A DNA stretch of 64,000 nucleotides from Candidatus Poribacteria bacterium (GCA_022819945.1 JAJEGI010000015.1:75807-139806), one strand, 5' to 3'. Numbered from the stretch's first letter, positions 18,510-27,866 are shown. The notes: a model not told the origin generated them from the letters alone. Numbers and translations: made by a program.

Positions 18510-19094
18510 TCACCACCGCATGGCTGCCTCGCGATAGATTTGGATCTGTTCCATATTGCGAGGCACCGCTATTTGGATGGACTTGCGTTTCCGATTTGCA
18601 TCTCTGATCACAATCGGTGCGCGAAGCATATTCGTCATTGTAACAATGCCGGAGTGATAAAAGACCCACATACGTTGTTCAGTGTATGGGTTGAGAACAT
18701 ACTCCGAAGTGTGATCGGAAGGATGCCCCCCTACATCAGCGAAGAGATCGTGCTTTGGATATGTAAGTTCAACGCTCGTATCGTGTCCCTCTAAAAACAA
18801 TTTTTCAGGCGGCGGTTTCGGCGAATATCCGCTCAGTTTACAGTTCCGAATCCGAATAGGTGCGCTCGATTTGTTAATCAGATGCAGTGCTACAACGATA
18901 GCGAGGCGATGGTTGTCGTCGCGATTGATGAACCACGTATCTTCTGGGATAACCTCGACTGTTAACCCTGGAATCTGCCGTTTTTTGTGGTAAAGGATCG
19001 CCAGTCCGACGAAACTGATGACACCGAAGACGACCCAATTTCCGGTCGGAGTAGCCAAGAACTGGAGCAGCTGCTTTAAGGCTTGTTGTAGCAC
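18510..19094 (-). CDS. Membrane-anchored hypothetical protein
   Basis: A 194-residue protein I do not recognise. One N-terminal membrane segment (about residues 18-36, GNWVVFGVISFVGLAILY) is followed by a beta-rich soluble domain (TVEVIPEDTWFINRDDNHRL, then IRIRNCKLSGYS). The start is GTG at 19094, favoured by AAGGAGG five nt upstream. It overlaps the end of tsaC by 19 bp, so it is probably translationally coupled to it. Confidence 0.6.
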   Translation of the reverse strand: MLQQALKQLLQFLATPTGNWVVFGVISFVGLAILYHKKRQIPGLTVEVIPEDTWFINRDDNHRLAIVVALHLINKSSAPIRIRNCKLSGYSPKPPPEKLFLEGHDTSVELTYPKHDLFADVGGHPSDHTSEYVLNPYTEQRMWVFYHSGIVTMTNMLRAPIVIRDANRKRKSIQIAVPRNMEQIQIYREAAMRW

Positions 19095-19687
19095 GCGACC
19101 TCCTTAGCGAGGGTCTCTTCTGAAATCACACCGTGCCGTCGGATAATAGGCGGTGAGACAGAAATGTCGTAGACTGTAGAGGGAATAGGTCCTGGGGTTT
19201 TGCCGCCATCGACGATTAAATCAATTCGCGATGCGAGTGTTTCACCAATTTCTTGGGGGGATGTAGCGGGTGGTTCGCCTGAGAGATTCGCACTTGTTAT
19301 TGCCGCCGGTCCACCAAATTCCTGAAGGATTTGTAAGAGTATCGGATTGTCTGGGATGCGCAGCCCGACAGTATTACCACCAGCTGTCAATACCGGTAGC
19401 AGCTCCTTTGCCTCAACAATAATTGTCAAACCGCCGGGCCAAAACCGATCTGTGAGATGAAAGAAAAAATTAGGTAAGTTTCGAGCGACGCGATGGACAT
19501 CTGCGACTGAACTGAGCACAAGCGGAATCGGTTTGCCGTCTGGTCGTCCTTTTATCGTATAGAGTTTTTGCACGGCATCTGCATTAAATGGGTCTGCTCC
19601 CAATCCGTAGACTGTATCGGTCGGAATAGCAATAATTCCGCCTGATTTCAGGCATTGAACGGCTTCAACACACACGTCTGCTTCCAT
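19076..19687 (-). CDS. tsaC: L-threonylcarbamoyladenylate synthase (TsaC/YrdC type)
   Basis: A 203-residue YrdC-domain protein. Typical motifs are IAIPTDTVYGLG, KGRPDGKPIPL, WPGGLTIIV, GLRIPDNP and ITSANLSGEP. It makes threonylcarbamoyl-AMP, the intermediate for tRNA t6A37 modification. It lacks the C-terminal Sua5 domain, so it is the short TsaC form. The partner enzyme tsaD is 249 bp upstream on the same strand. Translation should use the AAGGAAA in the 23-bp leader shared with xdhC. Confidence 0.92.
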   Translation of the reverse strand: MEADVCVEAVQCLKSGGIIAIPTDTVYGLGADPFNADAVQKLYTIKGRPDGKPIPLVLSSVADVHRVARNLPNFFFHLTDRFWPGGLTIIVEAKELLPVLTAGGNTVGLRIPDNPILLQILQEFGGPAAITSANLSGEPPATSPQEIGETLASRIDLIVDGGKTPGPIPSTVYDISVSPPIIRRHGVISEETLAKEVACYNKP

Positions 19688-19751
19688 TTTTTACTTTTCC
19701 TTGCGGTTCGGTGAGGTGATTTGAATAAACAACGCTCCTCTCCGTAGATCT

Positions 19752-19795
19752 GAAGAAACACCCAAGCAATACGCAGAAATACCCAAGCAAAAACA
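19752..19795. repeat. Double copy of the ACCCAAGCAA repeat module
   Basis: Two consecutive units, AGAAACACCCAAGCAATACG and AGAAATACCCAAGCAAAAAC, lie in the gap between tsaD and tsaC. Related units occur at 1071, 52293, 58591 and 62903. The 23-bp leader at 19696-19718 follows downstream on the minus strand. Confidence 0.6.
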
Positions 19796-19935
19796 CCCCT
19801 CCACTACGTTACGGGCTATAGTCTCTATTGAAAGTAGATGAGAGACCGGCACAAGACTTCCACTTTCAGCAGACTTCCGAGTTTCCAGACAGGTTTCGGG
19901 TTAATTTGCAGCTGCATTGGCGCAGCGTGTACGAT

Positions 19936-21003
19936 TTATTTCCTTTCCATAATAGAACCGTTCGCTGCGGCGTTGAGAGAAAGACCGTCTCGAAGTCCCT
20001 GCTTATATTTTTCGTAAGCGATCCCGGCGATCATCGCGCCGTTATCTGTACACAAGTTCATCGGTGGGTAGTAGACTTCGGCATCAATCTCCATAGCAGC
20101 GGTTTTCAACGAAGCGCGAAGTTGGCTATTTGCTGCAACGCCGCCGGTTAACGTTATCGCTTTGGCACCGGTGGATTTCGCGGCGCGGATTGACTTGTAA
20201 GTGAGGACATCAACGACTGCAGCCTGAAAACTCGCCGCAATATCTTCGACAGTTACCGTATTAGGGTTTGTGTCTTTGTAGGGGCTGGATAACCCAACCC
20301 CTACTTCCACGAGGACACCTGCGCGCCGTGCTTTCTCTACAAAATAGCGAACTGAGGTTTTGATACCGCTAAAACTGAACTGATAGTCCCCACTATTGCG
20401 CATCGGTCTCGGAAATTTTATTGCCGTCGGGTTGCCTGTTTGCGCGAGGTCATCGATGATCTTACCGCCTGGGAAACCGAGTCCAAGGTACTTCGCGACC
20501 TTATCGTAGACTTCGCCAGCGGCATCGTCTTGTGTGCCGCCTAAGACCTTGTATTGCCAGCCTTCGTGAACTTCTACGAGTAGCGTATGCCCACCAGAGA
20601 CTGTGAGACAGATGTGTGGGAACGTTAGCGTATCATGCACCATATAATTGGCATAGATATGTCCCTCTATATGATTAATACCGAGGAGCGGCAGGTTGTG
20701 GCAATAGGCGAGGCTCTTTGCCGATGCGACACCGACTAACAACGCGCCGATTAAGCCGGGACGATTCGTCACGGCTATCACTTCAAGGTCTTTGAATGTG
20801 ACATCCGCTTCTGCCAATGCCTTATTTACAATGAAGTTAATGGCTTCAATATGTTTTCGGGATGCGAGTTCTGGTACAACGCCGCCGTATTCTTGGTGCA
20901 CTTCAATCTGTGAGGCGACAACATTAGAAAGCACTTCTCTGCCATTCGCAACAACCGAGGCAGCCGTTTCATCACATGAGGTATCAATGCCGAGTATTTT
21001 CAT
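19936..21003 (-). CDS. tsaD: tRNA N6-adenosine threonylcarbamoyltransferase
   Basis: A 355-residue Kae1/TsaD protein that transfers the threonylcarbamoyl group to A37 of tRNA. Visible motifs are ILGIDTSCDETAAS, the metal ligands H111 and H115 (NHIEGHIYAN), SGGHT and the C-terminal CTDNGAMIAG. Between the FSFSG segment and EDIAASFQ there is an extra stretch, about residues 230-247 (VLVEVGVGLSSPYKDTNPN), not found in E. coli or B. subtilis TsaD as I recall them. It is encoded by a palindromic repeat (20278-20304). The start at 21003 matches the family N-terminus; no strong ribosome site is seen. Confidence 0.92.
   Translation of the reverse strand: MKILGIDTSCDETAASVVANGREVLSNVVASQIEVHQEYGGVVPELASRKHIEAINFIVNKALAEADVTFKDLEVIAVTNRPGLIGALLVGVASAKSLAYCHNLPLLGINHIEGHIYANYMVHDTLTFPHICLTVSGGHTLLVEVHEGWQYKVLGGTQDDAAGEVYDKVAKYLGLGFPGGKIIDDLAQTGNPTAIKFPRPMRNSGDYQFSFSGIKTSVRYFVEKARRAGVLVEVGVGLSSPYKDTNPNTVTVEDIAASFQAAVVDVLTYKSIRAAKSTGAKAITLTGGVAANSQLRASLKTAAMEIDAEVYYPPMNLCTDNGAMIAGIAYEKYKQGLRDGLSLNAAANGSIMERK
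20278..20304. repeat. Palindromic repeat located inside tsaD
   Basis: A 27-bp imperfect palindrome with outer arms GTAGGGG / CCCCTAC and centre CTGGATAACCCAA. A hairpin with the same arms (GTAGGG ... CCCTAC around CTGGGCAACCCAG) lies at 63464-63493 in an intergenic region. Here the repeat is in frame and encodes part of an extra segment in TsaD. Confidence 0.65.
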
Positions 21004-21049
21004 GTTTTTAGTTATAGGTTTTGTGCTGTTCTCCACTTCTCATAATTTG

Positions 21050-22258
21050 CTAACCAGCCTTAGTAAATTGTTTGCCCGGTAATTGCTGAACGATGCCTTT
21101 GAGTTCCAACATCAGGAGTACACTTGACACCTGACCAATCGGTAGTTGGGTCGTTCGGACGATGGTATCAATGTGCGATGCCGGGGTTTCAATGGCATCA
21201 AAGACGGTTTTTTCGTCCGGTGTTAAATCTGGTGGTGGCGTGCTTTGGACAGGTTGCGGGACTTCACGGGGAGGTTGGACGGCTTCGGATTTCGTATCAG
21301 ATTTCTCAACGTGCGGTTCTTGTGAGGGATCCGTATTTGGCACCGATGCTGTTAATGACTCGGATTGGATATGATTTAACACGTAGGGTGGTAGTTCATT
21401 GAGAAGATCATCCACAGTATTAATAAGTTTCGCTCCGTTATTAATCAACTTATGGGTCCCCGTCGAGAGTTCAGAAAAGATCTCTCCCGGTACAGCAAAA
21501 ACTTCTCTGCCCTGTTCACCAGCGAGGCGTGCGGTAATGAGTGCGCCGCTGCGGTTTGATGCTTCCACGACAACAGTTCCGAGTGTCAACCCGCTAATAA
21601 TCCGGTTCCGGCGTGGGAAATTCCTCGGTTTCGGCTTGACCTCCATCGGGAATTCGGAAATTAGCGCGCCGGATGCCTCAATTTTTTCAGCGAGTGTACT
21701 ATTCGTCGCGGGATAGATGTAACTCAATCCACTTCCCATCACGGCAATTGTTCTACCGCCTGCCTCAAGTGCCCCGCGATGTGCTGAAGTATCAATGCCC
21801 TTCGCCAAGCCGCTAACAACCGTCAATCCGCGTTGTGCGAGTTGAAAGCTCAGTCGATAGCCTACCTTTCGCCCGTAATCCTTCGCGTCTCGCGAACCGA
21901 CAAGTGAAATGCTGAGTGCATCTTCCGATGTTAGCTGACCGCGAATATACAACACGAGCGGTGGTGTATCAATCTCCTTCAAGAGCGGCGGATATGCGTC
22001 ATCATAAAGCGTCACAACCTGACAACCATACGCATGTATTAATTCCAATTCACGTTCTATTGGATACTGAACGGGTTTGCGCCTTAAGAGGTCGCGCATT
22101 GTCGGCGAAAGTCGTTCTATTTTTTCGAGTTCTTCGGATGTTGCTTGGAGTGCGCGTACTGCACTCCCAAAAGCATCGCGCAAGACTTCAACGGTCTTGA
22201 GTCCAACGCCTTGAATCATATTTAAATGGATTAGACTGACTGTTTCGTTAGAAAGCAT
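21050..22258 (-). CDS. dprA: DNA-processing protein DprA (natural transformation)
   Basis: A 402-residue protein that loads RecA on incoming single-stranded DNA. The N-terminus carries a helix-hairpin-helix-like region (IQGVGLKTVEVL). The Rossmann core has SLVGSRDAKDYGR, VSGLAKGIDTSAHRGAL and NFPRRNRIISGL. A proline/glutamate-rich linker (about residues 295-345) leads to a C-terminal winged-helix domain (TVFDAIETPASHIDTIV). tsaD starts 46 bp downstream. The ribosome site is weak. Confidence 0.93.
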   Translation of the reverse strand: MLSNETVSLIHLNMIQGVGLKTVEVLRDAFGSAVRALQATSEELEKIERLSPTMRDLLRRKPVQYPIERELELIHAYGCQVVTLYDDAYPPLLKEIDTPPLVLYIRGQLTSEDALSISLVGSRDAKDYGRKVGYRLSFQLAQRGLTVVSGLAKGIDTSAHRGALEAGGRTIAVMGSGLSYIYPATNSTLAEKIEASGALISEFPMEVKPKPRNFPRRNRIISGLTLGTVVVEASNRSGALITARLAGEQGREVFAVPGEIFSELSTGTHKLINNGAKLINTVDDLLNELPPYVLNHIQSESLTASVPNTDPSQEPHVEKSDTKSEAVQPPREVPQPVQSTPPPDLTPDEKTVFDAIETPASHIDTIVRTTQLPIGQVSSVLLMLELKGIVQQLPGKQFTKAG

Positions 22259-22267
22259 TTTTTAATA

Positions 22268-22393
22268 GTTGTCAGTTATCGGTTATCAGTTTTCAGTTAA
22301 GAGCCCCTTTGTTACTGCTACAAGAGATTAACTGACAACTGCTCTCACTGCGAGGCATCTAACTCTGACCACTGACGACTGATAACTGACGAC
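22268..22393. repeat. 126-bp inverted-repeat element of the CAGTTATCAGT family
   Basis: The ends GTTGTCAGTTATC (22268-22280) and GATAACTGACGAC (22381-22393) are inverted repeats with one mismatch. Internal CAGTT/AACTG units continue the symmetry. Related partial copies occur at 17430-17450 and 38581-38657; the latter shares the internal phrase TCGCAGTGAGA in inverted orientation. Confidence 0.7.
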
Positions 22394-22419
22394 TCTGAAA
22401 ATTGACAGCGGCTTTGGTA

Positions 22420-23007
22420 CTATTGCGCTGTTCCGGCTTCGACAGGATCTGGAGGGAGAGCGTAATAGAGTTCAATCTCTTGAATTTTCTTGTACTCCTG
22501 CATACTCGGTGCGCCCGTTTCGCCGCGTGTTGAGCGTTTCTGCCCGCCGACCCGACGTGAATCCCAACGCCGTGGCACCTTCAGGCGGAACTTAGTTGTT
22601 ACAATTGGGTCTCTCAAGGTGAATGTGTAAACAGGGCGCATGTTGTCTTGGACATGTTTGATTGTGACCCATTTTCCTTCATCATCGGTGTACTGTACGA
22701 AGAAGAATTCCATCTGCCCTGGTTCGGCTTTCACGACAACTTGTTGAATCGTTTGGGGCTGTCGCCACTTGAGGACGGCTTCGGTGTAATCATCAGACTC
22801 TTGTTGGGATGCTTCATCTTTCTCATCTTCAAGAATAGGGCCTGTCTCTCCAACTGAGTGTATATTATCGTCATGGTACTTCATATCCTCACTCGTAGCA
22901 TCAAGTGCGATATTCTTGCTTCGGTTAAGCGACGGGTTTGATGCGAGGATACATCCGGATACGCCACCTACCACACAGAGGGTCATCACCAATAATATCA
23001 AACGCAT
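22420..23007 (-). CDS. Lipoprotein with discoidin-like (F5/8 type C-like) domain
   Basis: A 195-residue putative lipoprotein. A hydrophobic leader ends in the lipobox VSGC (Cys19). The mature part resembles a galactose-binding/discoidin fold (AVLKWRQPQTIQQVVVKAEPG, FFVQYTDDEGKWVTI, KFRLKVPRRW) and closes with KIQEIELYYA. AAGGAGG six nt before the ATG fixes the start. The neighbouring gene 23113-23751 encodes a paralogue with the same architecture. Function is unknown; the fold usually binds carbohydrate or surface ligands. Confidence 0.65.
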   Translation of the reverse strand: MRLILLVMTLCVVGGVSGCILASNPSLNRSKNIALDATSEDMKYHDDNIHSVGETGPILEDEKDEASQQESDDYTEAVLKWRQPQTIQQVVVKAEPGQMEFFFVQYTDDEGKWVTIKHVQDNMRPVYTFTLRDPIVTTKFRLKVPRRWDSRRVGGQKRSTRGETGAPSMQEYKKIQEIELYYALPPDPVEAGTAQ

Positions 23008-23112
23008 AGATTGCCTCCTTGTCACTTGGAACAGTCCAGATGCTATTCCAAGCATTGTAAAATAAAATTGAGGCGGCGTTGTAGCAACAACCGCCTTGAT
23101 TTCAACGCTATG

Positions 23113-23751
23113 TTACTCTAAGTTGAGCAAATCATCAAGTTCTTTTTCTCGTTTATCGGTAGTTTCTTCCGCCTCCACCTGTTCAGCGGTTTTGTAGCCG
23201 TAGAGTTCAATTTCTCGGATCTTCGCAGGTGCGCGACGATTCGCGTCCCATCCTCGGAATCCGCCCGATCTTGCGCGTCGCTGCCGATTGAGTAGTGCAT
23301 CATCTTTGGTGCCCAAAGCACGTAACCGAATGCGATCTGTTGGGAACGGAATCAATAGTGAGATCTGAATTGGACTCTGTTTGACACTTTTCACATCTTT
23401 AATGAGCTGCCAATCCGCATCAACGGCGATACTACCTTTATCGGCATAAATATCAAACTCCGATAAGTTATCAGAGTGTATAACGATCCGCCGGATAATC
23501 TTTTTTTCTGGCAAAGTAATTATCACCTGCGATGCAGCGTTCGCGCCCGAGAACCCTTCTGTACTTGCGGGAAACGTTGTTTCACCGACGGTGTTCAACT
23601 TGCCATCAATCATCTGTGGACTTGTTGACTGTACGCCTTCCATTACGGCGTAGTTGTCGCTCCATTCCTGTTCTGAAAAGAGTGCGCTACACCCTATCAG
23701 CATAGCAGAAAAACAGAGTAGCGAAAAGATCACTATGAATCGGTAAATCAT
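23113..23751 (-). CDS. Lipoprotein with discoidin-like (F5/8 type C-like) domain
   Basis: A 212-residue putative lipoprotein with lipobox LIGC (Cys21). The mature part has the discoidin-like order: DGKLNTVGET, then ASQVIITLPEKKIIRRIVIHSDN, a WQLIKDVK strand, RIRLRALG and the closing KIREIELYGYK. The C-terminal tail is strongly acidic/lysine-rich. AAGGAG six nt before the ATG supports the start. It is 105 bp upstream of its paralogue on the same strand. Confidence 0.65.
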   Translation of the reverse strand: MIYRFIVIFSLLCFSAMLIGCSALFSEQEWSDNYAVMEGVQSTSPQMIDGKLNTVGETTFPASTEGFSGANAASQVIITLPEKKIIRRIVIHSDNLSEFDIYADKGSIAVDADWQLIKDVKSVKQSPIQISLLIPFPTDRIRLRALGTKDDALLNRQRRARSGGFRGWDANRRAPAKIREIELYGYKTAEQVEAEETTDKREKELDDLLNLE

Positions 23752-23841
23752 ATTTTACTCCTTGTTTAGGGAATCATGCTAATCTTCGTAAGAAGAATAA
23801 CATAAAAACATATAGGTTGCCTTCCTTGAAATGGCAAGGTT

Positions 23842-24882
23842 CTATCCTTTGATATGGTTAGTGTTCTGAAGGATCTGTACTTTTGTTAACTTCTCGACCT
23901 CAAAACCGAGTTCTTTAAAGAACGGTGTTAAATCGGTGCCAGCAATCTGACTGAAATAATAGACAAGAAAACTCGTTGACATTTGTGTAGCTAATTTAGT
24001 GTGGAGTTGATCGGCATCCATCAATCGAAAGACTTTGATATAGAAATCGGGTCCATAGCTTTTTCGGAGCTCTGAAACGACGGTATATGCGTAACGATAT
24101 CGCCACCGGACAAGCTCCCGGTTTCCACCGTGGGAATCCCAACCTTCCAATGCGTTGGTACCATTAGGATTTCGTCTTAAATACGTCTGAAGGTTGTCAA
24201 ATTTGGGGTGGAGTCCAGCTTTAGCCCATTCTGTCTCCATTAGGACAGCAAGACCTTCGTCGAACCAAGTTGGCAGGTGGTAGATGCTTGTAAAAGCGTG
24301 CGTGAGTTCATGGACCCGGGTCGTTGGTTTTTCATACATGGCTAAAGGAAAATCCATCTTGATGCCAGCGATATATTTATGTCTCAGCGACGTATTTCCT
24401 TGGAACTTAGAACCATATTGTGTTGTAGTTGTTGCCCGATTTGTTGCCCCTTCATAGACCTGATGGAGCGTTACATGAATTTTATGCTCAGGTTGAAAAC
24501 CAAAAACAGCCTCCATCTCATTGTAGAGACTTTCCATATAGACGAGCGCACTTTGTGCGTAAGTACGTCGCTCCGAGATTTCGTCAAAATCGTCGTGTTT
24601 TCTCAAATCTTCGGCGAAAGTAATTGAGTAGTGTGCGCTTTCGGCTGTTAGTGCACCCCCTCCAACTTTAATTTCGACTTTAGGTACAGTCAACAGTAAA
24701 TACTGTTTATTTTTTTGTTGTTTTACGCGTGCTTCCCTGCGTTGCTGTGCTTCTTTCAGTGCCGCGCATCCGCTGAAGCAGATACAGCCAATAACGAAGG
24801 TTAGAATCATTTTTGTTAGAAGGCGTAGACATCGGGGTATTTTCTTATCCTTGTTTTTTAAAGTGTGTCTATTCGTGTTCAT
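23842..24882 (-). CDS. Lipoprotein zinc metallopeptidase (gluzincin, MA-like)
   Basis: A 346-residue protein with a signal segment and lipobox FSGC (Cys39). The zinc site is H191-E-L-T-H195 with the third ligand E209 (WFDEGLA), the gluzincin arrangement. The coiled segment after the lipobox (LKEAQQRREARVKQQKNKQ) may be a linker. Its location on the outer side of a membrane suggests protein or peptide processing; the substrate is unknown. GGAG eight nt before the ATG supports the start. It is the third lipoprotein gene in a row. Confidence 0.75.
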   Translation of the reverse strand: MNTNRHTLKNKDKKIPRCLRLLTKMILTFVIGCICFSGCAALKEAQQRREARVKQQKNKQYLLLTVPKVEIKVGGGALTAESAHYSITFAEDLRKHDDFDEISERRTYAQSALVYMESLYNEMEAVFGFQPEHKIHVTLHQVYEGATNRATTTTQYGSKFQGNTSLRHKYIAGIKMDFPLAMYEKPTTRVHELTHAFTSIYHLPTWFDEGLAVLMETEWAKAGLHPKFDNLQTYLRRNPNGTNALEGWDSHGGNRELVRWRYRYAYTVVSELRKSYGPDFYIKVFRLMDADQLHTKLATQMSTSFLVYYFSQIAGTDLTPFFKELGFEVEKLTKVQILQNTNHIKG

Positions 24883-25157
24883 GATTTTTCTCCATAATTA
24901 GCACCATGGCTCATGTCGCTGGCGGAGACTGCAGACCTTTTAGGCGCTGTCACAGGAAGTTGAAAGACTGGAAAAACATGGACCATGTATTGATACTATC
25001 GTCAGCGTGTGTTGATTTCACAGTGTAATTCACGGAATAAGGAAATTTCCGTCATCTTTTGTGGTTGTTTGCGATTCAACAGTGGCATGAATTTTAATTT
25101 TAACGGACCGCGCCTATTGGTTCAAATAGAAAAATTGATTTGACACCAAAGTTAGCA

Positions 25158-26588
25158 TTATTTGGTTAGGAATTTCCAAGTGGTACCTTCACGGGTGTCC
25201 TTGATTTCAATATTGAGTTCTTTAAGCCGGTCACGAATTTTATCGGATGTCTCCCAATCTTTCTGTTCACGCGCATCTTGTCTTATCTCCAAGAGGAGTT
25301 GAACGAGTTGATCACGTTGTTCGATGTTATCGTCATCACTGTTTTGCGTATCCGTATCATAGATGCCGAGGACTTGACAAGTTTCGATCAACGCTTGGTA
25401 TGCTTGTGCGAATGCGAGGTCAGTTTCTTCACTGGGGGCGGTAAGTGATTTGTTAACCGCACCGACAAGGCTAAAGATAGCACCGAGTGCTTGTGCGGTA
25501 TTGAAATCTGTATCCATTGCTTGGGTAAACTGCGCTCGCATTTCCTGTACGGCGTGCTGTAGAGGTGTATGCGTTGTTTCACTTGCCTCAACAGGTCCAG
25601 CATATTTTTTTAGGGCATCCAAACAATTGTTCAAACGTCTGAGCGCGCCTTCCGATTTTCTCAAACTTTCTTGATTGTAGTCGAGTGGATGTCGGTAATG
25701 TGCAGAAATAAGAAAATGACGAATAACTTCGGTGGGATAATTGTCGAGCGCATCTCGGAGCAAGATAAAGTTCTGTTCCGATTTTCCCATCCGCGTGCCA
25801 TCAATTTTTAGAAAAGCGACGTGCATCCAGTAACGTGCGAAGGTTGTTCCTGTCGCCAATTCACTTTGTGCGATCTCATTTTCATGGTGCGGGAACTGCA
25901 AATCTTCGCCACCGGCGTGGATGTCAATGGTTTCACCGAGATGTTTCATAGCCATAGCGGAGCATTCTATGTGCCATCCGGGTCTCCCTTGCCCCCACGG
26001 ACTCTCCCATGAGGGTTCACCTGGTTTCGCGGCTTTCCACATATCAAAGTCCCGGGGGTCTTCCTTCCGTTCATCGACTTCAACGCGGGCACCCGCGAGC
26101 AAATCCTCTGGTTTGCGATTGGAAAGTTTCCCGTACTCAGCGAACTGATTCACGCGATAATAGACGCTCCCCTCAATGACATAAGCTGCTCCTTTGTCAA
26201 TTAGGGTTTGAATCAAATCTATCATTTCTGGAATGTGTTCAGTTGCTTTCGGATGGACATCTGCGGGTTGAATACCGAGGCGTTGTGAATCCTCAAAGAA
26301 TGCTTCACCGTTCTGGTGTGCGAGTTGCTTCGCGGTGACACCTAATTCCGCAGCGCGGTTAATAATTTTGTCATCAATATCTGTCAGGTTTTGAACCAGT
26401 TTGACGTTGTACCCCTTATACACGAGATAGCGTCGAATAATATCTGTTATCAAGGCGGTGCGGGCGTTGCCCATGTGAATATAGTCGTAAACAGTGGGGC
26501 CGCAACTGTACACCGACACCTGCTCAGGATTTAGTGGCACAAAGTCCTCTAATTGCCTGCTCAGCGAGTTATAGATTTTCATACCCAT
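25158..26588 (-). CDS. cysS: Cysteinyl-tRNA synthetase
   Basis: A 476-residue class I synthetase. The HIGH-type motif is H38-M-G-N41 (DYIHMGNAR), the KMSKS-type motif is RMGKS (266-270), and the zinc ligands C29, C209, H234 and E238 are present (GWHIECSAM, FPHHENE). It charges tRNA-Cys. Two in-frame ATGs (26588, 26582) are possible; no ribosome site discriminates them. It ends the conserved yacL-ispD-ispF-cysS run. Confidence 0.95.
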   Translation of the reverse strand: MGMKIYNSLSRQLEDFVPLNPEQVSVYSCGPTVYDYIHMGNARTALITDIIRRYLVYKGYNVKLVQNLTDIDDKIINRAAELGVTAKQLAHQNGEAFFEDSQRLGIQPADVHPKATEHIPEMIDLIQTLIDKGAAYVIEGSVYYRVNQFAEYGKLSNRKPEDLLAGARVEVDERKEDPRDFDMWKAAKPGEPSWESPWGQGRPGWHIECSAMAMKHLGETIDIHAGGEDLQFPHHENEIAQSELATGTTFARYWMHVAFLKIDGTRMGKSEQNFILLRDALDNYPTEVIRHFLISAHYRHPLDYNQESLRKSEGALRRLNNCLDALKKYAGPVEASETTHTPLQHAVQEMRAQFTQAMDTDFNTAQALGAIFSLVGAVNKSLTAPSEETDLAFAQAYQALIETCQVLGIYDTDTQNSDDDNIEQRDQLVQLLLEIRQDAREQKDWETSDKIRDRLKELNIEIKDTREGTTWKFLTK

Positions 26589-26632
26589 TTTTTATAGTTT
26601 GGACTCCTCCTGACATTGCGTAGAAAAAACCA

Positions 26633-27106
26633 CTACAAGGGGGAAAGACAGACAACAGCATGAGCAACAATTGCTTTTCCTTCTCCGACAACACCCAATT
26701 CTTCTGCTGTGGTTGCTTTAACGTTTATCTGCGCTACGGCAATATCAAGTGTTTTGGCCACCTTCTCTCGCATCTGTGAAATATAAGGTGCCAATTTCGG
26801 GCGTTGTGCGATAATCGTGCTGTCTATATTTTCGATCTGGTAGCCGCACGCCTTCACTTTCAAGAGGGTGTTATGTAGAAAAACGAGGCTATCCATTCCT
26901 GCATAACGGTCATCTGTATCTGGAAAATGTGTGCCGATATCACCGAGCGCTGCTGCCCCCAGTATAGCATCTACGATTGCATGTGTCAAGACATCTGCAT
27001 CTGAATGTCCTAAGAGTCCCAAATGATATGGAATCTCGATTCCACCTAAAATCAATTTTCGATTTTCAACCAACCGATGAACGTCGTAACCGATACCTAC
27101 TCGCAT
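26633..27106 (-). CDS. ispF: 2-C-methyl-D-erythritol 2,4-cyclodiphosphate synthase
   Basis: A 157-residue enzyme of the MEP isoprenoid pathway. The metal site D8-x-H10 (GIGYDVHR) and H42 ([12 protein letters not shown]) are intact, and the substrate loop LGHSDADV is present. The C-terminal [19 protein letters not shown] is standard. It follows ispD by 58 bp and precedes cysS by 44 bp. Confidence 0.95.
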   Translation of the reverse strand: MRVGIGYDVHRLVENRKLILGGIEIPYHLGLLGHSDADVLTHAIVDAILGAAALGDIGTHFPDTDDRYAGMDSLVFLHNTLLKVKACGYQIENIDSTIIAQRPKLAPYISQMREKVAKTLDIAVAQINVKATTAEELGVVGEGKAIVAHAVVCLSPL

Positions 27107-27164
27107 TTTTCTTGTATACTCACATCAGCATATCCACAACGAGAACGCAGAAAACAAAAGGCAC

Positions 27165-27866
27165 CTACCACAGTGTAGGATCTGAGAGTAAGACTTCAGC
27201 AACTCGTAAATCCACTGGCGTAGTTATCTTCAAATTCGCGTAGCTTCCCTTCACTAACTTAACAGGAAAACCGAGTTGCTCAACGAGAGCCGCATCATCA
27301 GTTCCAGTGAGGTGACGCTCTTGGGCTGCCTGATGCGCCTCTTCCAATAGGGCTTTCCGAAAGACTTGGGGTGTTTGCACTGCCCAGAGTCTTTCGCGAT
27401 CTGGCGTTTCAGTGATAAAACAGTTTTCGTCGGCTGCTTTGATTGTATCCTTGACTGGCACTGCGGCCACAGCAGCCCCGCATTCGTCCGCGGCAGTAAG
27501 ACACGCAAAAATCGTCTCGTCCGTTACAAAAGGCCGTACGCCGTCATGAACAATAACAAAATCAACATCTGCCGACAGTGCGCGTATACCGTTATAGACA
27601 GACATCTGCCGAGTTTCTCCACCTGCGACGAGTGCCTGTACCTTTGTGAAGGGATACGGTTCCAGCACGGTTTTGCGACATTCGTTAAAATCATTTTCGT
27701 CGACGATGACGAAAATGGCATCCACAGCAGTATTTTGCTCAAACCGCTGGAGCGTATGCGTCAAAATCGGCTTCTTTGCCAATTTTAGGTAGGGTTTTTT
27801 AACGGCATGCGCCATCCGGCTCCCCTTACCAGCTGCGGGAATAAGGGTGCATACCTGGCTGTTCAT
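27165..27866 (-). CDS. ispD: 2-C-methyl-D-erythritol 4-phosphate cytidylyltransferase
   Basis: A 233-residue nucleotidyltransferase of the MEP pathway. The signature LIPAAGKGSRM, VIVHDGVRPF and QTPQVFR motifs are present. The start at 27866 is chosen by family length; an ATG 15 bp further upstream is also possible. Either way the gene overlaps the end of yacL by 41-56 bp, suggesting coupled translation. Confidence 0.93.
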   Translation of the reverse strand: MNSQVCTLIPAAGKGSRMAHAVKKPYLKLAKKPILTHTLQRFEQNTAVDAIFVIVDENDFNECRKTVLEPYPFTKVQALVAGGETRQMSVYNGIRALSADVDFVIVHDGVRPFVTDETIFACLTAADECGAAVAAVPVKDTIKAADENCFITETPDRERLWAVQTPQVFRKALLEEAHQAAQERHLTGTDDAALVEQLGFPVKLVKGSYANLKITTPVDLRVAEVLLSDPTLW

